Positions 33,908-46,876 are shown, counted from the stretch's first letter. The stretch is 64,000 nt of DNA from Exophiala sp. HKRS030 (GCA_023897205.1 JAHWDD010000001.1:1798001-1862000); one strand, 5' to 3'. Notes: generated from the sequence alone by a model not told the origin. A program made the numbers and translations.

Positions 33908-36557
33908 TTAAGCTTTAATTGCACCTCCAAGAGCTCCGCCACTGAACTGCTGGCCACCAGGGCGTCGTTGACCTTGACCGCGAGCCAGGCCCTGCAGGTT
34001 GGTGCGCCCACTACGGCCACCACGGCCTCCTCTCTGTCCTTGATCTCGCTGGAATGCATTTGCCATGCCGGCCGTCCTCGTCTCCAGCACCTTCTCATTT
34101 GACTCGAGGATACCCATCGCCTTCTCGGAAAGAGTAATGACTTGACTCTGGAGGCGAGAGAGCTCGACACCTTTTCGGAAGACAATGGCATCGTTGACCT
34201 GGTCCAACGCGGCGGCGAGTTCTTCGTGTGAGATCATTTTCGAGACGACCGCTGCAATCTTCTTAGGATCCAGCTCGAACATGCCTGACAGTGTTGTTAT
34301 CGAGAGGGTGTCATAATAAGGAGCGTATGTGAAAAGATAGGTTCGTAGTCCTTCTTCTTGGATCTGTTCAGCCAGCATGGCTTTGATCTTGTCCTTATCG
34401 CTGCCAAGGAGATCCCAAATGCCGATCTTGCTGATGAGCTCCTGGCATCTCTTCCAGTCACCTTGGGCGAGAGCCTTGGCTGCTTGCATGACGTGGTCGC
34501 GAGTGTTCTCAGGAGGTCCCTGGAAGACTTGTCGTTCGGTGTACTCGAGCATGCGTCGGAAAGTCTTGGAGATGACTCTCTTTCGGACGTCCGGTGATGA
34601 ACCAGTCTGTGCGAGGAGAGGAATTTCGAGGAGCATGCTGCAAGTCAGGTAGACGCACTCCAGCAGCTCCAGGTTGATATGCATGTGGAAGGGAAGCTGT
34701 CGCTGACGTTCCAACCGTTCCTGCTCTGGAGTTACGGTGGAATACCTCTGCATGATGACACCTTGGGCCAATAGTTCCTTTTGGCGGCCAGAGCCACAGA
34801 TCTCCTGGAGGACACCCTGTGCCTCATAACAGAGTCCTGCTCTGAAGGCGCAGAGACCAATCTGAACGAGCGTTCGGTTGAAGAGGATCTGCGTGCTCAC
34901 ATCGAACGAGGAAATGTTCTCGGTCAGATGACTCATAAGAGCAAGATCCCTCGCGCGATAGTAATTATCCTGTAGAGCAAGGAAGTAGATCTCGCACAGC
35001 ATGGCTCGGGCTCGGATAATGCCCTCACTGTGTTCGAATAGATGAGTGCAAAGACCTTGAACAAGCGGCGCAACCTCTGTGAACTTGTCGCGCGGGGTGA
35101 GTTCTGAATTGAGACTTGGTGGCAAAGCCGCCCAAGTCTTCTCTTCCAAGATCTTCACAACGAGCGTCGGCTTGAAATAGATGTGTTCTAAGCGCCTGAT
35201 GACGGTCCGGTTGATGTTCTCCTGGCGCGTCTCAGATTTCTCGAGCTTCTTGTTGGTTGTCTCGGTATAAATTAGCGTCCGGACGACATCAGTATATAGA
35301 AGCTGTTCGTCGCCCAATCTTTCGATGTATTCGGCAGTATGAGGATCGGTTTGTTGCAGAGATCTCGTCAACTCGTCATCAAGTCTCTCCAACAGGGAAA
35401 CAACGCTGCCAGGAATCTTGAAGATCTCACCAGCCGCCGGGCTTGGCTGCTTTTCGTCGTCTTCCCATTCATCAGCGACTTCCGTAACAATGTACTGAGA
35501 CTCGTCCTCGAGTGTCTGCAACAGGGACGAGAACTCTCGCTCCGCTGCTCGCCACGACTCTTGTGACATATAAGCCTGCACAGACGAGCTGGTGACGTCA
35601 AATCTTGTGGAGATGATAGTCAATAGGACCCGTATCCGCTGGTAGGGGGTATTGGCGACTTCGAGTAATCTCTCCATGATCCGTATCTGTTCGGTCCGGT
35701 CGGTGTTCTTCTTGCCACGGGACTCCACGATGGAGCGCAGATGCTTCAGGATACTTTCTGGTGTATAGACAAGAGCCTTGCCTCCTCTACCGACCGTCGC
35801 AAATCCTTCTTCATCAATAGCAGCCTCAATGGCGTCTAGTCTCTGGACTTTGCTCTTGCGCGTCTTTTGCTCCACCTCCGTCTGCTCCTCTTCATCTGAC
35901 TCCATGAACTCCTCCTTGTTCGCCCGATACTTCTCGATCTCGGTGTGGTAATCCTTGTTATTCTTCCGGATCTTTTGCTTCATTGCGTTGAAACCTTTGG
36001 CATTGATGGGATTCATCTTCTTGCCTCCCGACTTTTGTTTATCATTGGTCTCATTGATCAAATCTTCGAGGTCGGCGATCATCTTGATGTAAATCTTGGG
36101 AGAGGCGCCTTGCTGAACGACCTTGACGACCTGGCGGTTCATCTTGTCGAATTCTAAAGGAGGTTAGTATCAACATCCTTCAAGGGGGGAATAACAACGG
36201 ACCTGTGGAAATGACAGCCCAGTCATTGATTTTTTGAGCATTTTCGATCGCTCTGATAGTGCTTTCCAATTCCTGAAATCTCTTGTCTTTAGCGCTCTTG
36301 ACCACTCGTTCGCGGTCTTCGTCCTCGCTCTCGTCCGACTCATCGCCGCCCAGTCCTGAAGGCTTCAAGAACCGGCTGGCGCCCGTACCACGACCTTCAT
36401 CTTCGGAAGATTCGTCCTCAGACTCTTCTTCTTCCTCTTCACTTTCCTCTTCGGATTCTTCTTCGGATTCCTCCTCTCGGCCAGAGTAGAGCTCTTCCTC
36501 CTCGGAGGAACTGCTCTCGCTGTCAGAGTCTCCGCCGTGAAAAAATCGAGACGACAT
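33908..36557 (-). CDS. nip1: Translation initiation factor eIF3 subunit C (Nip1)
   Basis: Exons 36557-36203 and 36153-33908; 866 residues, normal for fungal eIF3c. The start MSSRFFHGG matches the conserved beginning of the family; a GTG codon upstream (36575) is not used. The N-terminus is an acidic, Ser/Glu-rich region (residues about 10-90) that in yeast contacts eIF1 and eIF5. The splice joins NDWAVIST to EFDKMNRQV. The body contains the helical repeats and, near the end, the PCI/winged-helix part ([35 protein letters not shown]). The tail is Gly/Arg-rich ([11 protein letters not shown]), a likely RNA-binding region. It acts on the 40S ribosome in the cytoplasm. Confidence 0.96.
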
Positions 36558-37443
36558 CTTGATATTCACTGGCACTGGTGTGGTTGATATGTAAAGCAGA
36601 AGCGAAGATAAACTCGTCGTTCAACGATGTCCTGATAAAAAAAGGTCTGGCCTGCGGCCCGTCGGTGCACGGCGAATTCGTGGTGCGCGGCGAGATGCCA
36701 AGATATATCACGTGAGTGAACTTTTTGTGCTTGCAGAAAATCTGGGTGACTCCTTAGACTTCGATTCCTTAAGAGTCACCACAGCAGAAATTCTGCCTAT
36801 AACCAGAATCAAATATTGCGATATCTTACCAATGTGATATTCAATGGGAGTACGAAGTCATGCCAGGGTCTATATCTCCTTTGCAAACCATCACTCTTTA
36901 CGTAATCACCTACGGAGGTAGAGACGCAGCGCTTGATGTTATTGCTTAACAAACACAAGATGTTAGTAGTCATACAAGGGCCCAGATTCTTCAAATGCCA
37001 TGTCGAACTTGAACACCTGCTCGATTCCTACGAGGTTCAGACGTCTGTACACATCATGAATGTCTCTGACCATCTTCTGGTCACCAATGCAGTACAGTGC
37101 ACCAATTTGGCTTTGCTTGAAGAATCATGAGGGCCCGAAATCCCAAATTCATGAATAGCCCAATCCTCCATCAGCGTAAACCTCCTTCGTAGCTCGTTTT
37201 ATAACGTAGATCTCACATAGATCGCTGCGCGCGATCACTGGAGCATCGTTATGCTTCTAAATCCTATGCCCACCGAGAATGGTCATGGAAGTCTCATAGG
37301 CTATGCTAGCCTCTAATGGGTGATCGAGTCCTCCATTTGCCACCCTGTTATTATGTTAAAACCGCTTTGAAGGTTGAGTTTGCTTTGGCATGTTCTGGCT
37401 TTAGTAGGACGCGCGCGTTCGCAGAACTTTGTTGCTTGGCTTT
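36558..37443. other. Intergenic, 0.9 kb
   Basis: Promoter of the eIF3c gene and 3' flank of Yak1 (both minus). No gene or RNA recognised. Confidence 0.5.
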
Positions 37444-39935
37444 TCAATGCCACTGATTCATTGCGCCATCTTCCAAAGTGCGGATAAAGTCGCGATTCCT
37501 TTGATTACGGCTGCCACGTCTTCGAGCAGTCGATGGAGAATCAACGTAACCGTCCGCTGGCGGTGGGTAATAAGCAGGGCTGGGTTGAAGTCTGATGGGC
37601 TGGTTAGGATCCAAATGACTCGCTACCCTCTGGATCGTCGGTGGAATTCCAGCTTGTTGCTGGTCCATAGTTGACGCTCGTTGCCTTCCAGCTCTCTGTG
37701 TAGCCTGTGCATACAAGCTTTGCTGGTGATTGTAATGGCTCGGGTTAATCTGAGGAGTCTGTTGTGGCATCATGCCCATTTGTGGTGCATAGTTCGCAGA
37801 GTGAGTCGGATACGGTGGGGGAGCAGCTTGTTGGTGTGCAGGATACATGGTGTTGTACATTGGCGGCGCTTGTGACGGAGGGTAGGGGCTCATTTGCATG
37901 GCGTATGCATTCTGGGCGGCTGTTTGGGCCTGAACTTGGGCCTGGGCGGCCTGGGCTTGAGCTTGAGCCTGCGCAGCTTGAGCAGCTCTTTGTTTGCTCA
38001 GAGCTTCAGCTTGCTGCTGTTGCTGCACTCCCGGAGAAATGGGTTTGCTTGCGGGAGATTTCAGGTTCATTGGAGGTACAAAAGGCTGCGTGAACTTCTG
38101 CTGCGTAATAAATGGATGCATCTTCGCTTGTTGGGGCGACCATCGTTCGAGAGGATTGGTTGTCAGTAAACCCCGAACAAAATCAATGAAAGCAACCCGA
38201 TTGTTCATTTCTGTTGAGAATGTCAGCACCGAAAAGCGCAATTCGAACGTTTCTACTCACCTCTCTCAATCTCAGCAGGCTTCATATTCTTCCTAGGCAT
38301 CGAATAGCTGCGAATGATCTCGGGCAAAGTAGTCGCTTGGAAATACTTTTTACTCGGTTGCTCTTTGACATTGTGCTCGCGGGAGTACTGTTCCATACTT
38401 TTCAGTCGATATGTTCGACGGCCAAATTCGTCTGCAGTTTTCTCAAAGAACTCGCCAGACTGCTTCCCCATCTCCAGCATCCATGTTGGCGGCATACCCA
38501 GCATTTCGACAATTCTGGAGACTTGGTTGTATTCAGACGAACCCGGAAAGAGCGGAAGCCCCAAAAACAATTCCACCACGATACAGCCGAGTGACCACAT
38601 GTCAATGGCACAAGAGTACGGCAGGCCCAGGAGCACTTCCGGGGAACGATAGAACCGGGACTGGATATAAGTGTAAACGGTTTGTCTTTCATCGCAAGCT
38701 GAACCGAAGTCAATGATCTTGATGATCGGACTTTCGAGATTCTTCAACAGGATGTTTTCCGGTTTGAGATCGCAATGTATCAGACGCGCTTTGTTCAGCA
38801 GGGTGAGTCCGTTCAGCAATTGTTGAGCGAAAACACGGACGAGGGTTGTACTGAGGCCTCGGAATTGGTTCTGTTTGATAAGCTCGTACAGATTGACACT
38901 GAGCAGTTCAAAGACAAGACACAGATGTTGTCGATGGATGAATGTGTCTTTCAGCCTCAAGAGGTGATGATCATCATTCTTGTCCAGTTTCTGGTTCAGC
39001 AGATCCAGGACTGATACTTCCATCATACTCTGATTGAAGTAAGCCGTGCGATTTTTGATAACTTTTACCGCGACCACTTCTTGGGTCCTCAGATTCTGGC
39101 ACTTGACGACCTGCCCAAAGGTACCCTGTCCCAGCACATCAAGGATCAGGTAGCGGTTCTTGTGGCCTGCTTCTTCACTACCGAGAATGTCGTTAACGTA
39201 GAGAATGTAATCGCTGTCGTCGTTATCGTAGCCATCGTTCTTGGTTCCCTTGCTAGGCTTGGTTAGCACCCGCCTAGGATTTCTTGATGACTCGTATTTG
39301 AAGCTAGGATTACATATCCTGTAGGTGGCTGGCAGATATGTAGTGAGAGCTTGTAGCGGGCTGATGAAGCCACCTTCTGGATTTGCCCTGCGATAAAGAG
39401 GCTGCGTATTGACTCTCGGTGTGAAGTCCTGCATAGTCTTGACCTTTTTAAACCTAGGAACCGGCCCAGGTCCTTGAGAGGGTTGCCTCGATGGCGGGGC
39501 AGGTCTCGTCGCACCAGTAGACAGAGGATAGTACGACTCGGGGCTCAGCTCAGCATTTTGTAGCGCAGACGCGTAGTTGGAGGGGTATCTCGTAGGGGTT
39601 GGAGGTTCAGGGTAGCGGTCCGAGTTGTAGCTGCTTTGGCGTGTCGGTGACTGTCGTGATGATTGTGGCTGGCCAAGATAGGAGAAGTTGCCAGGATTTG
39701 GCATTTTCGGGCTCGCAGGGTATGCGGCTCCCGTAGGTTGAACATTCATAGGAGAATATCTCTGCGCAGCAGAGGAGATTTCAGGGAGGAATTGGGCTGA
39801 AAGCCTGTGTTGATGTGCAGGACGCGGAGGATATTTCGCTCGATTGTAGGGATCGGCATCTTCCATCGGAACATCAACTTCACCATTGTGTTCGTAGGGT
39901 TGCGATTGCGTCGCTGGTGTGTTGTTCAGAGACAT
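37444..39935 (-). CDS. yak1: DYRK-family protein kinase Yak1
   Basis: Exons 39935-38261 and 38210-37444; 813 residues. A long Pro/Ser/Tyr-rich N-terminus leads to the DYRK-homology region (SDYILYVNDILGSEEAGHKNRYLILDVLGQG). Kinase landmarks: GQGTFGQVV (269-277), K291 (AVKVI), HCDLKPEN (D389), DFGSAC (409-414), and the DYRK activation loop YTYIQSRFYRSPEV, whose second Tyr (423) is auto-phosphorylated during translation. The second exon adds a Gln/Ala-rich low-complexity stretch (repeated AQAQ) and Tyr/Pro-rich tail ending FIRTLEDGAMNQWH. Yak1 restrains growth downstream of PKA/TOR and promotes stress responses, moving between cytoplasm and nucleus. Confidence 0.95.
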
Positions 39936-40909
39936 GGCTGCTTTGTCTTCCAGCCACTCTTGCGAGGGGCACTATCTCAGCCTGCCAACGATCCAACTTG
40001 TGCGAGGGTAGACCGCGTCCCGGATGACACAAGGCCAGAAGGTGCTTCTAGAGCATAAGAAAGTGGACTCAGTTGTCGAGAGCAGTCTCACTCATCAGTT
40101 GAGGGCCGTTCAAAAGGCAGGATAGGAAAAGGCAGATCGAAGTTCAGGTGATTGCCAGCACGGTCGAGGGCAACAGTAAATGGTGAGTTTCGTAAGCGCA
40201 ATCGGCGGTGACTGAGAGATCCGTGCTAGAAGTCGACGCATGGTCAGAGTCAGTCAGAGGCTCAACAAGAAGCCATGGTGACCTTGGTTGACTTCGTTCG
40301 GAGCTCTCATGGAATTGAGGGAGGCTGAGGGTGGAGGGCGCAGTTTTAGTTCAGATTCGTGGCCGAGGAGGATTAGATTGTGGTTCAAGAAGACATGCAA
40401 CCAGCGGTGGAGACGTTGGGCTGGCTTAGGATGGTTGAACACGGCTCAGGAACAGCGGGCGGACAAACAGAGGACCGTGGTGACCAAGAAAACAGAAGAG
40501 GAGTCTTGAAATTTATACAGTCACAGCACGGCAAGACAGCGCAGCACGGTGATGTTTCTAGTGGGAGTTTGAAGCGCCTGCGACTTTTTGACCACCTTGT
40601 TGCGTTGTTCCTTTATTGCTGCTTTGGAGGTTGCTGATTAGGTATTGTTGTTATTATTATTATTATTATCCGTACCGAGAGGACTAGTACTCGTACTGGC
40701 ACCACCCATTACGAGTACGAAGCAGGCCTAGCAAAGGGCTGGTTGAGCTCTTGCAACCAAGACAAATGGCGCCGCTTTTACTCCGCACCAAGCGCTCTCC
40801 TCCAGAGCGATAATGGATCATTTATTTATAGGAAACAAAGGTACGGATACTGCAACTCTTTACTATCTAGTCGTACATCTTTGTATGTGCTATTTGCCCG
40901 GCGGCCGTG
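39936..40909. other. Yak1 promoter/leader
   Basis: About 1 kb upstream of Yak1 and downstream of the regulator-like gene (both minus). Contains a short (TTA)n microsatellite at 40651-40669. No gene recognised. Confidence 0.5.
40651..40669. repeat. (TTA)n microsatellite
   Basis: Six uninterrupted trinucleotide units in the Yak1 upstream region. Confidence 0.9.
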
Positions 40910-42681
40910 TCAACTCTGCATAAGTCTGTCCAAGGTTCTAATCATTTCGATGCTGCAAGGCCAGTGATAGCCTGCAATCTCCTTGCTGAACAGACCCAGA
41001 ACTCTCAATGTCCCATATTGCGAAGCAGGGACAGGTTCGGTGCGCAGCCTCTGCCACACCACCAATGCAGACAAAAATACAATCACTGGCAACCAGACAG
41101 ACAATCTGCTCTCGGGAGGTATTTTGTGGCAAGAATCTAGCACCTGCCAAGCGAGCGCCGCAGCTTTGTCCAAGACTTGGAAAGGTTCTGAGGGGCGGAA
41201 GCCTTGGCTGTTCGATTGTGTCTCGCCGTAGCTTGCCATCTGTGGCAATTTCCAGGTGTCGGGACAGATGAGCTGTAATTTGCAAAACAAGTGCAGAGCA
41301 AGTATATCGTTGCTAACATGTGACTCGAAGAGGCGCTCCCATCGTGAGAGTCCAGCCGTCATGGCCTCGTTGAGCCGAGAGAATTCGGAAGATGCTGACA
41401 ATGGGGTGAAAGGACTCCGGGGCTTCAAGCCGGTGTGCCCTGATGGCCCGTTGCCAATGAAGGACGTCAACTGGAGAGATCGTTGCGCATAGACGATATC
41501 ACTGAGGAGAGCCGTGAGCAACAGGAGAGCATCCTCTCCGTTGCGTACATCTTGTGGGATCTTATCTCCATGTAACAGACAATGGTAAACGGTGTGAAAT
41601 TGACGGCTCGAACCAGGCATCTTGATAAAAAGCTCACGGGTTGAAAAGTTTGCGGCCAATCCACAGTGAGTGGCTTGCAGGGTGTCAATCAGGAACATGT
41701 AGCTAACGAGTGCACTGCATAACTCTCAGCCAAGATGAATCATGGATCAGCTTGGATGCACCAACCTTCTCATGCACATGTCCTTGTTCGATAGTTCGCT
41801 GGACGAGAACAGCGGTGAACACTCGTCGGTCAGGTGTAAGCGCCTCGAGATCTGCACGTTTTGGTCAGAACACATCTCTTCAGATGAGGAGTCGGCCGTT
41901 GGATCGACGCACAGTGACTGCATTACACAGGATGGTGGAGGCCTTCCGCCAATTGTCCCAACCTACTGACATCTGCCCATATGTAGCCAGGAATGAGGCC
42001 TATGCAAGAAGAATCAGCCATTTTCCAAAGGAATCTCGGTCGGTATTACTTACTGCTACTACTGCTTCCACGAGTCGTGCTTCTCGATTATCGACCTCCA
42101 GCATAACCGACCATAGATTGACACCAGCAACAAAGAGGCCGGAGGATCTATCCATTGGGCTCATCTCACTTCCTATCGCGTACGGACTTGATTCCTCTGG
42201 GGATGACGTTGCGGATGACAAACACGAGATTGCGAGTTGAAGATACGGTGGTAGAGCAGACATGGGAGAATTTAGTAGATCTACATTGTCGATGAAGATA
42301 TGTTGTTTAAATGTTGTCAGAAAATCTGCCTGTAAGCGGACCAGCTCATGCTCAGGCGGGTAGACTGGATGTTCTGATAGTAATATCATAGGGTAGTTAT
42401 ATGCGTGGACGTCCTTTCATGTACATCTCAGCCTCTGAAGTCTGTTGTTGAGAATCTTCACTTACCGGTGAATGATCCACTGAGCTGTCTTCGGCAGAGT
42501 CTGACACAATCGAGCCATCGTCGTCAAAGCCTTCACTATGAAGCAGGGCAACTCGGAAACGCTCGAGGAATGTTGCTTCGAGGTTCTCATTGGCTTCGTG
42601 TACATCCCATCGAGTTGGGTCACGCTCGCCTGGCCACTGCCTCGGGTTGAGTGATCTTGGGTATCTTTGCGCTGGCTGCAT
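40910..42681 (-). CDS. Regulator-like protein with fungal transcription factor domain but no DNA-binding motif; reading frame unresolved
   Basis: Exons supported by phase: 42681-42466, 42413-42054, 41999-41913, then coding-like sequence from about 41853 to 41730 (DLEALTPDRRVF, VLVQRTIEQGHVHEKVG, DSSWLRVMQ) and 41715-40910 (ALVSYMFLIDTLQATHCGLAANFSTRELFIKMPG and on). The order fits the middle-homology domain (Fungal_trans type) of fungal regulators. The N-terminus has no zinc finger or zinc cluster. Between 41,913 and 41,853 two TGA codons require an intron without a clear phase-matching acceptor. Between about 41,735 and 41,715 the frame shifts by one with no fitting intron. So this is either an intron I could not place or a decaying gene. 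It starts 300 bases from a divergent, complete regulator gene. Confidence 0.5.
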
Positions 42682-42981
42682 TGTCAGCTCTACCAGTCCT
42701 CGTGTTCAATGGAGAGAGCATCCTATCGTCGCACCCATTTGCTGCTCATAAGGTGCTAACTATCAATAAGGTATGGCCACGGAATTGAGAAATTTGCCTT
42801 TGACCCCGGATACCCCAGGGTTGTGGTTGTGGTTGTGGTTGCGGCTGGGGATCTAGATCTGCCCACATCCCACATTGCAATAAAGCCTGACATGGACCCC
42901 ATTCAGGTCCGAGACTACAAATTCTTCATTTTCTCGTCTCTAATACGAGATTCCGGTACCGAAAAAAGCCATGATATTATA
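42682..42981. promoter_or_regulatory. Divergent promoter between two regulator genes, with paired ACCCC boxes
   Basis: At 42801-42820 two ACCCC boxes 9 bases apart (tgACCCCggatACCCCaggg) stand in the 300-base gap between the two regulator starts. A TTGTGG repeat follows at 42821-42845. Similar paired boxes occur in other promoters of the accessory block (46697, 50322, 52421, 56423, 60455). Binding by the neighbouring zinc-finger regulator is inference. Confidence 0.4.
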
Positions 42982-45568
42982 ATGATGAGCGCCAGGAAAG
43001 ACAAGAAGGTACGCTTACTAGTGGCTTTCAAGGCCAGGACCCTCCTCCGTTGTCCCCAGTTTCCTCTCGACCAAACGGAATGATGACTATGGTCAGTGTG
43101 ACATTTGTTCCCGGTGCTTCGCCCGGTCCGAACACTTGGTAAGGCATCGCCGGACACGTGAGAGCCCTCATCTAGCCAATCTGCTATCATCATGCTGAGC
43201 AAGTAGATACCAAAGAAAAACCATACCCTTGCCCCCATTGTGGCCGCGCCTTTCAGCGGTGCGATGCCAGAGATGTTCATGTCAAGAAATGTTACGCAAG
43301 TCCGGACAACGATCTGGACAATAGTGACCGCAAGCGTGTTCGCATCGCCTGCGGAACTTGTCGTCGGCGAAAATTGCGGTGCGATGCGACAGAGCCATGT
43401 GGTACCTGTCGAGCATCCAATTCTCATTGCGAGTATCATCCACCTACAGGATTCTCAGCAGTCGCCCTCGATTCGCCCTCTCGGTCTGACAGCACAAGAG
43501 GCGATGAGCTTCGTGGTCCAATGAATCTTGTTAATGCTCAGCTGAATGACAACTTGAGCTCAGCAACAAGCGAGAACCCTCCTGGCAGCACTTGTCTTAA
43601 CATCACCTCCATCATTGACCCCCTGCAGACTCTGAATGAGAGTTTACCTGTTCCCTGTCCCGACGCACTCCCTGACCTTCATGGAGCGGATGGTGACCAG
43701 TCTATCCGGACGGCCGATCTCCATCGCCATGACTTTTATCCGCTCCCGGATACTGCTCCTGGCGGCGTGGATGACTTTTGGCAGGTCCCTTTCATGGAAC
43801 GCTTCTCTACCTCTAGTGTTAATTCAAAGGACTGACTAGCTACAGAACAGTGAGTTCTGGTTTGACCAATCCGAACTTGACTGGAGCGAACAGCTCTTCG
43901 AACCAAATCCGCCAATGCTAGACTATGAGATGCCGTCTCCGCTGAACAATTTGACCGCCATGATGCAAGAATACTTTGATCGAAAGTCGCGGCCGTCATC
44001 ACCTTCTCCTGCTAGAGCTAGCAAAGTATGGTATTCGGCTCCACCACATATTGAAGACCATAACAGAGACATCATCAGAGTGTTTCACAATGTGTTTCGA
44101 AGGCATATTCCGAAGACATTTTCTCTCTTTGAAGATACAGCTATCACCAGTTCCAAAAATCAACCGGCATTCACGCTCGCTCTAGCTGCTATTGGGGGAC
44201 TGTTTTGCACGACCCCTGGTAGCGCACAAGTCGCGAAGTCAATGTATGATGATGCTCGGCGGATGGTCCTTTCAACTGTACGTTGACATTCTTACGGCGT
44301 TGTGGTCACTAATGCATGATAGGTTAACACTCAGAGCTGCTCAGACGATTTCTCTGCATGTCGATTGGATAAGTTTATCGTGGCGAAAACTGTATGTCTA
44401 TCGAATCATGACTTATGATCAATACTGACTTAGATTAGTTCGTCTTATTAGCTTTGTACGGTCTCTGCAGCGGTGACAAGAGGAGTTACGAGTTCCTGGA
44501 AGTATTCCACGGCAACCTCATCCATGTATGTTGTTTCGCCCCGGGAGTTCGAACCTACTTTCCGATTAACTACCGTTGCAGTCTGTCCAAGAGTATAGCA
44601 AAGCATGCCAATGGTCTCCTCAAACAGATGACATCGACAAGGATAATACCCGGTGGGTCATGATTCTTGTCATCGCTATATAATTTACATACTAACAGAG
44701 CCCATGAAGACTCCTTGAAGCTCTCCATATCCTCGACTGCTATCGAGTCATTATCATGCAGCGACCACCCTCTTTGGCACGAAAATACAGCGAGTCGTTC
44801 CTACGTACGCCCACAAATCGGAGTCGCATATCTAAGCTTCATAACGTGATAGCTGGCCTTGTGGGCGGTGGGCACACGGTCGACTTGGGCCCCAATACCA
44901 CCTTCGGCCTGACGAGCTTGGCGTCTCTGAGCTCTTTTGTGTGGCCTGCGACATACCCCCAGCAGAATGTTTACGGCACGGACAAATATCAGTCCGATGA
45001 TCTCTTCGTATGGAGAGCTGATTTCGCAGAGTTAGCCTGCGATACCTGGCTTCGGACGATCCACCGACCAGAAAACCTATCTCACTTGGTTGTGTACCAC
45101 ATGATGGGTATTATACTACATTCGAATTTGACTGTTCTGCAGAACTTTGCTCACTCTGGGCCTGGATCGGCAGCACGAGACGCGGAAAGGGGATTGGCTG
45201 CAAGAGAGATCCATGCATGGACAAATGACAGGCATTATACAACTGCCCAGTGGCACGCAGAGAATATGATTGCCGGTATCGAAGCTGCCCTGACCGAGGC
45301 GGCAACCGCGAGACAGACTCAGCATTCTTCAGCTCGAACTTCGTCGCTACCCCTGGAGTTGCCAGGCTTAGTATTCGAAGCACCACACATCCCTTACGCT
45401 GTCTACTATGCCAGTCTGGTTCTTTGGTCTGGAGCTTTCACGGCACCGAACCTGGTCAAATCTGCCCTCCCAGCACGAGCCCAACTAGCAAGAGGCGAGC
45501 AGATCTTACTTGTACATAAAGTGCATATCGCCCAGCTCCTTGCGCGGCTTCTTAGTGGGATTCGCTAG
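42982..45568 (+). CDS. Transcription factor with two zinc fingers plus Zn(II)2Cys6 cluster and fungal regulator domain
   Basis: Eight exons by phase: 42982-43008, 43097-43157, 43207-43784, 43846-44277, 44323-44391, 44439-44525, 44582-44652, 44710-45568; 727 residues. Finger 1 is C10-C13-H26-H30, finger 2 is a C2HC form (C38-C41-H54-C58), and the zinc cluster uses C78, C81, C88, C94, C97, C104 (ACGTCRRRKLRCD). The first splices rebuild finger 1 and the linker HTKEKPYPC exactly, which supports the model. The C-terminal half carries the middle-homology region (LLEALHILDCYRVIIMQRPPSL). The third intron's donor (GTCCCT) is weak, so that junction is less sure. The seventh intron has a perfect TACTAAC branch site. 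A likely pathway-specific activator of the accessory block that follows. Confidence 0.85.
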
Positions 45569-45825
45569 GTGGTGAGTGTGGCATAGCAAGATTCGATGAG
45601 TACTACCAGTTGGGAAGACGTTGAAATGATGGCGATGCTATTGGATCTATACGCATAGAATAGACATTCTCTACACGAAGCCTCTATGCCATTCTGTGAG
45701 ATACAACTCGTGGACCAACCGCGATCTTCTCATGTCTTGACTCTCATCCTTGGTGATATCATTCCAGATCAAACCCCACCCCAGATATCATTCGCAGATG
45801 GGGTTCATCCATCCATGGAGGTTGT

Positions 45826-46146
45826 TTACCCAGAGGCAGAAACATTGCCGATCAAGAAAATAGGTGGGTGATCAGAGAAGTTCTCCATGTCTGCCACAAG
45901 CTCGGCGGCAGTCTCACTTTTCATTGCCTTTTGGAATCCCTCGGCTGATTCCCAGGTCATGGTCGACGCAACGCTGTACTGTTTTGATCCATCTGGACCT
46001 GCGTCGAAAGTGACGACTTTCCATTCCAGAAGCCCATACTGCTTCCAATTCTTGGAGACCAGCTGCATATGGTTGTTGGTGTAATATTGTAAGTTGAACT
46101 GGGCCTCGGCCGCCGCTGGGTAGGCGACCATCGTAAGGTAAGTCAT
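45826..46146 (-). CDS. EthD-type small protein (dimeric alpha-beta barrel)
   Basis: One exon, 106 residues from ATG 46146. MTYLTMVAYPAAAEAQFN opens the first strand; YYTNNHMQLVSKNW is the EthD-family Y-x(4)-H-x2-L helix start, and a second half (YSVASTMTWESAEGFQKAM) repeats the ferredoxin-like unit. EthD proteins work as small dimeric barrels; fungal members include dehydratases and cyclases of aromatic products, as well as accessory proteins of degradative P450 systems. It is shorter than, and only distantly similar to, the two EthD proteins at 51803 and 59255. It is divergent from the SDR gene at 46877. Confidence 0.78.
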   Translation of the reverse strand: MTYLTMVAYPAAAEAQFNLQYYTNNHMQLVSKNWKQYGLLEWKVVTFDAGPDGSKQYSVASTMTWESAEGFQKAMKSETAAELVADMENFSDHPPIFLIGNVSASG

Positions 46147-46876
46147 TTTCGCTATCGGTTGCAAGGTCTCAATGGGAGTCTATAGCCTAGTGCGTGCTAT
46201 AGCGTGGGAATTAGAGTTGAGGGTATGGAATTGTCAAGCACTTGTTTGATGATGTGGTCAACGTGGATTCTGTTCTGGGACAGGAGCAATTTGTATCAGG
46301 GGGTCTCCAGAAACATTCGCCGACTTAGCAATCCAGGTCGCACCTACGAGTCAACAGACTCCATATTCACCCGAGCTCTCGGCAAGAAATGGGAAATGTG
46401 GTGGTAGGCGAAGTGTCCACACTATACTGGGGCCTCCTTCTGGTTTACATTCCCCCAGACTGTGGATCGGACATCCCGCATATTCTGTCAGTTCTTCGCT
46501 TATCTCTCTCTACCCCCGGCACAGCACCCCATTGCTGACAGACTCCAGGTCAAGTCAATCGAGAGACTGCGGGACACAGACAGCAACAACAATCCTCATG
46601 GGCACGAGGCTAATGAAGATGCTGTTCATCACTAAGCCCGCTCACTCGAAGTTGATGATCACCACACTCCCTCCTTGTCCCTACCGGCGACACTCTTCCC
46701 CCACGAATACCCCAGCCATAGCCGCATCGTCTTACTAGGGAGGTGTAGCACAACATTCGAATAACTTTCAATTTTACGAGGTCGTGCAGAGATAAATTGA
46801 AACTACCTTTTCCGAGCCGAGAAGCATTTCCAAGTCCAATATCATCGGCCAACTCTCACATCCTTGATCCCACAAC
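46147..46876. promoter_or_regulatory. Divergent promoter of EthD-type protein and SDR, with ACCCC boxes
   Basis: Two sites: 46511-46530 (ACCCC and ACCCC 15 bases apart) and 46697-46716 (CCCCC then ATACCCCAG). The second closely resembles 42801-42820: both contain CG(G/A)ATACCCCAG. No gene inside. Confidence 0.38.

Noticed and set aside
36558..36575. Six-residue extension of eIF3c from a GTG
   Set aside because: The conserved start MSSRFF at 36557 is an ATG; a GTG start is not expected in this gene.
45772..45786. Paired ACCCC box between convergent gene ends
   Set aside because: It matches the candidate operator but lies in a 3'-3' gap, so I count it as a chance or background occurrence and as a caution against the motif.
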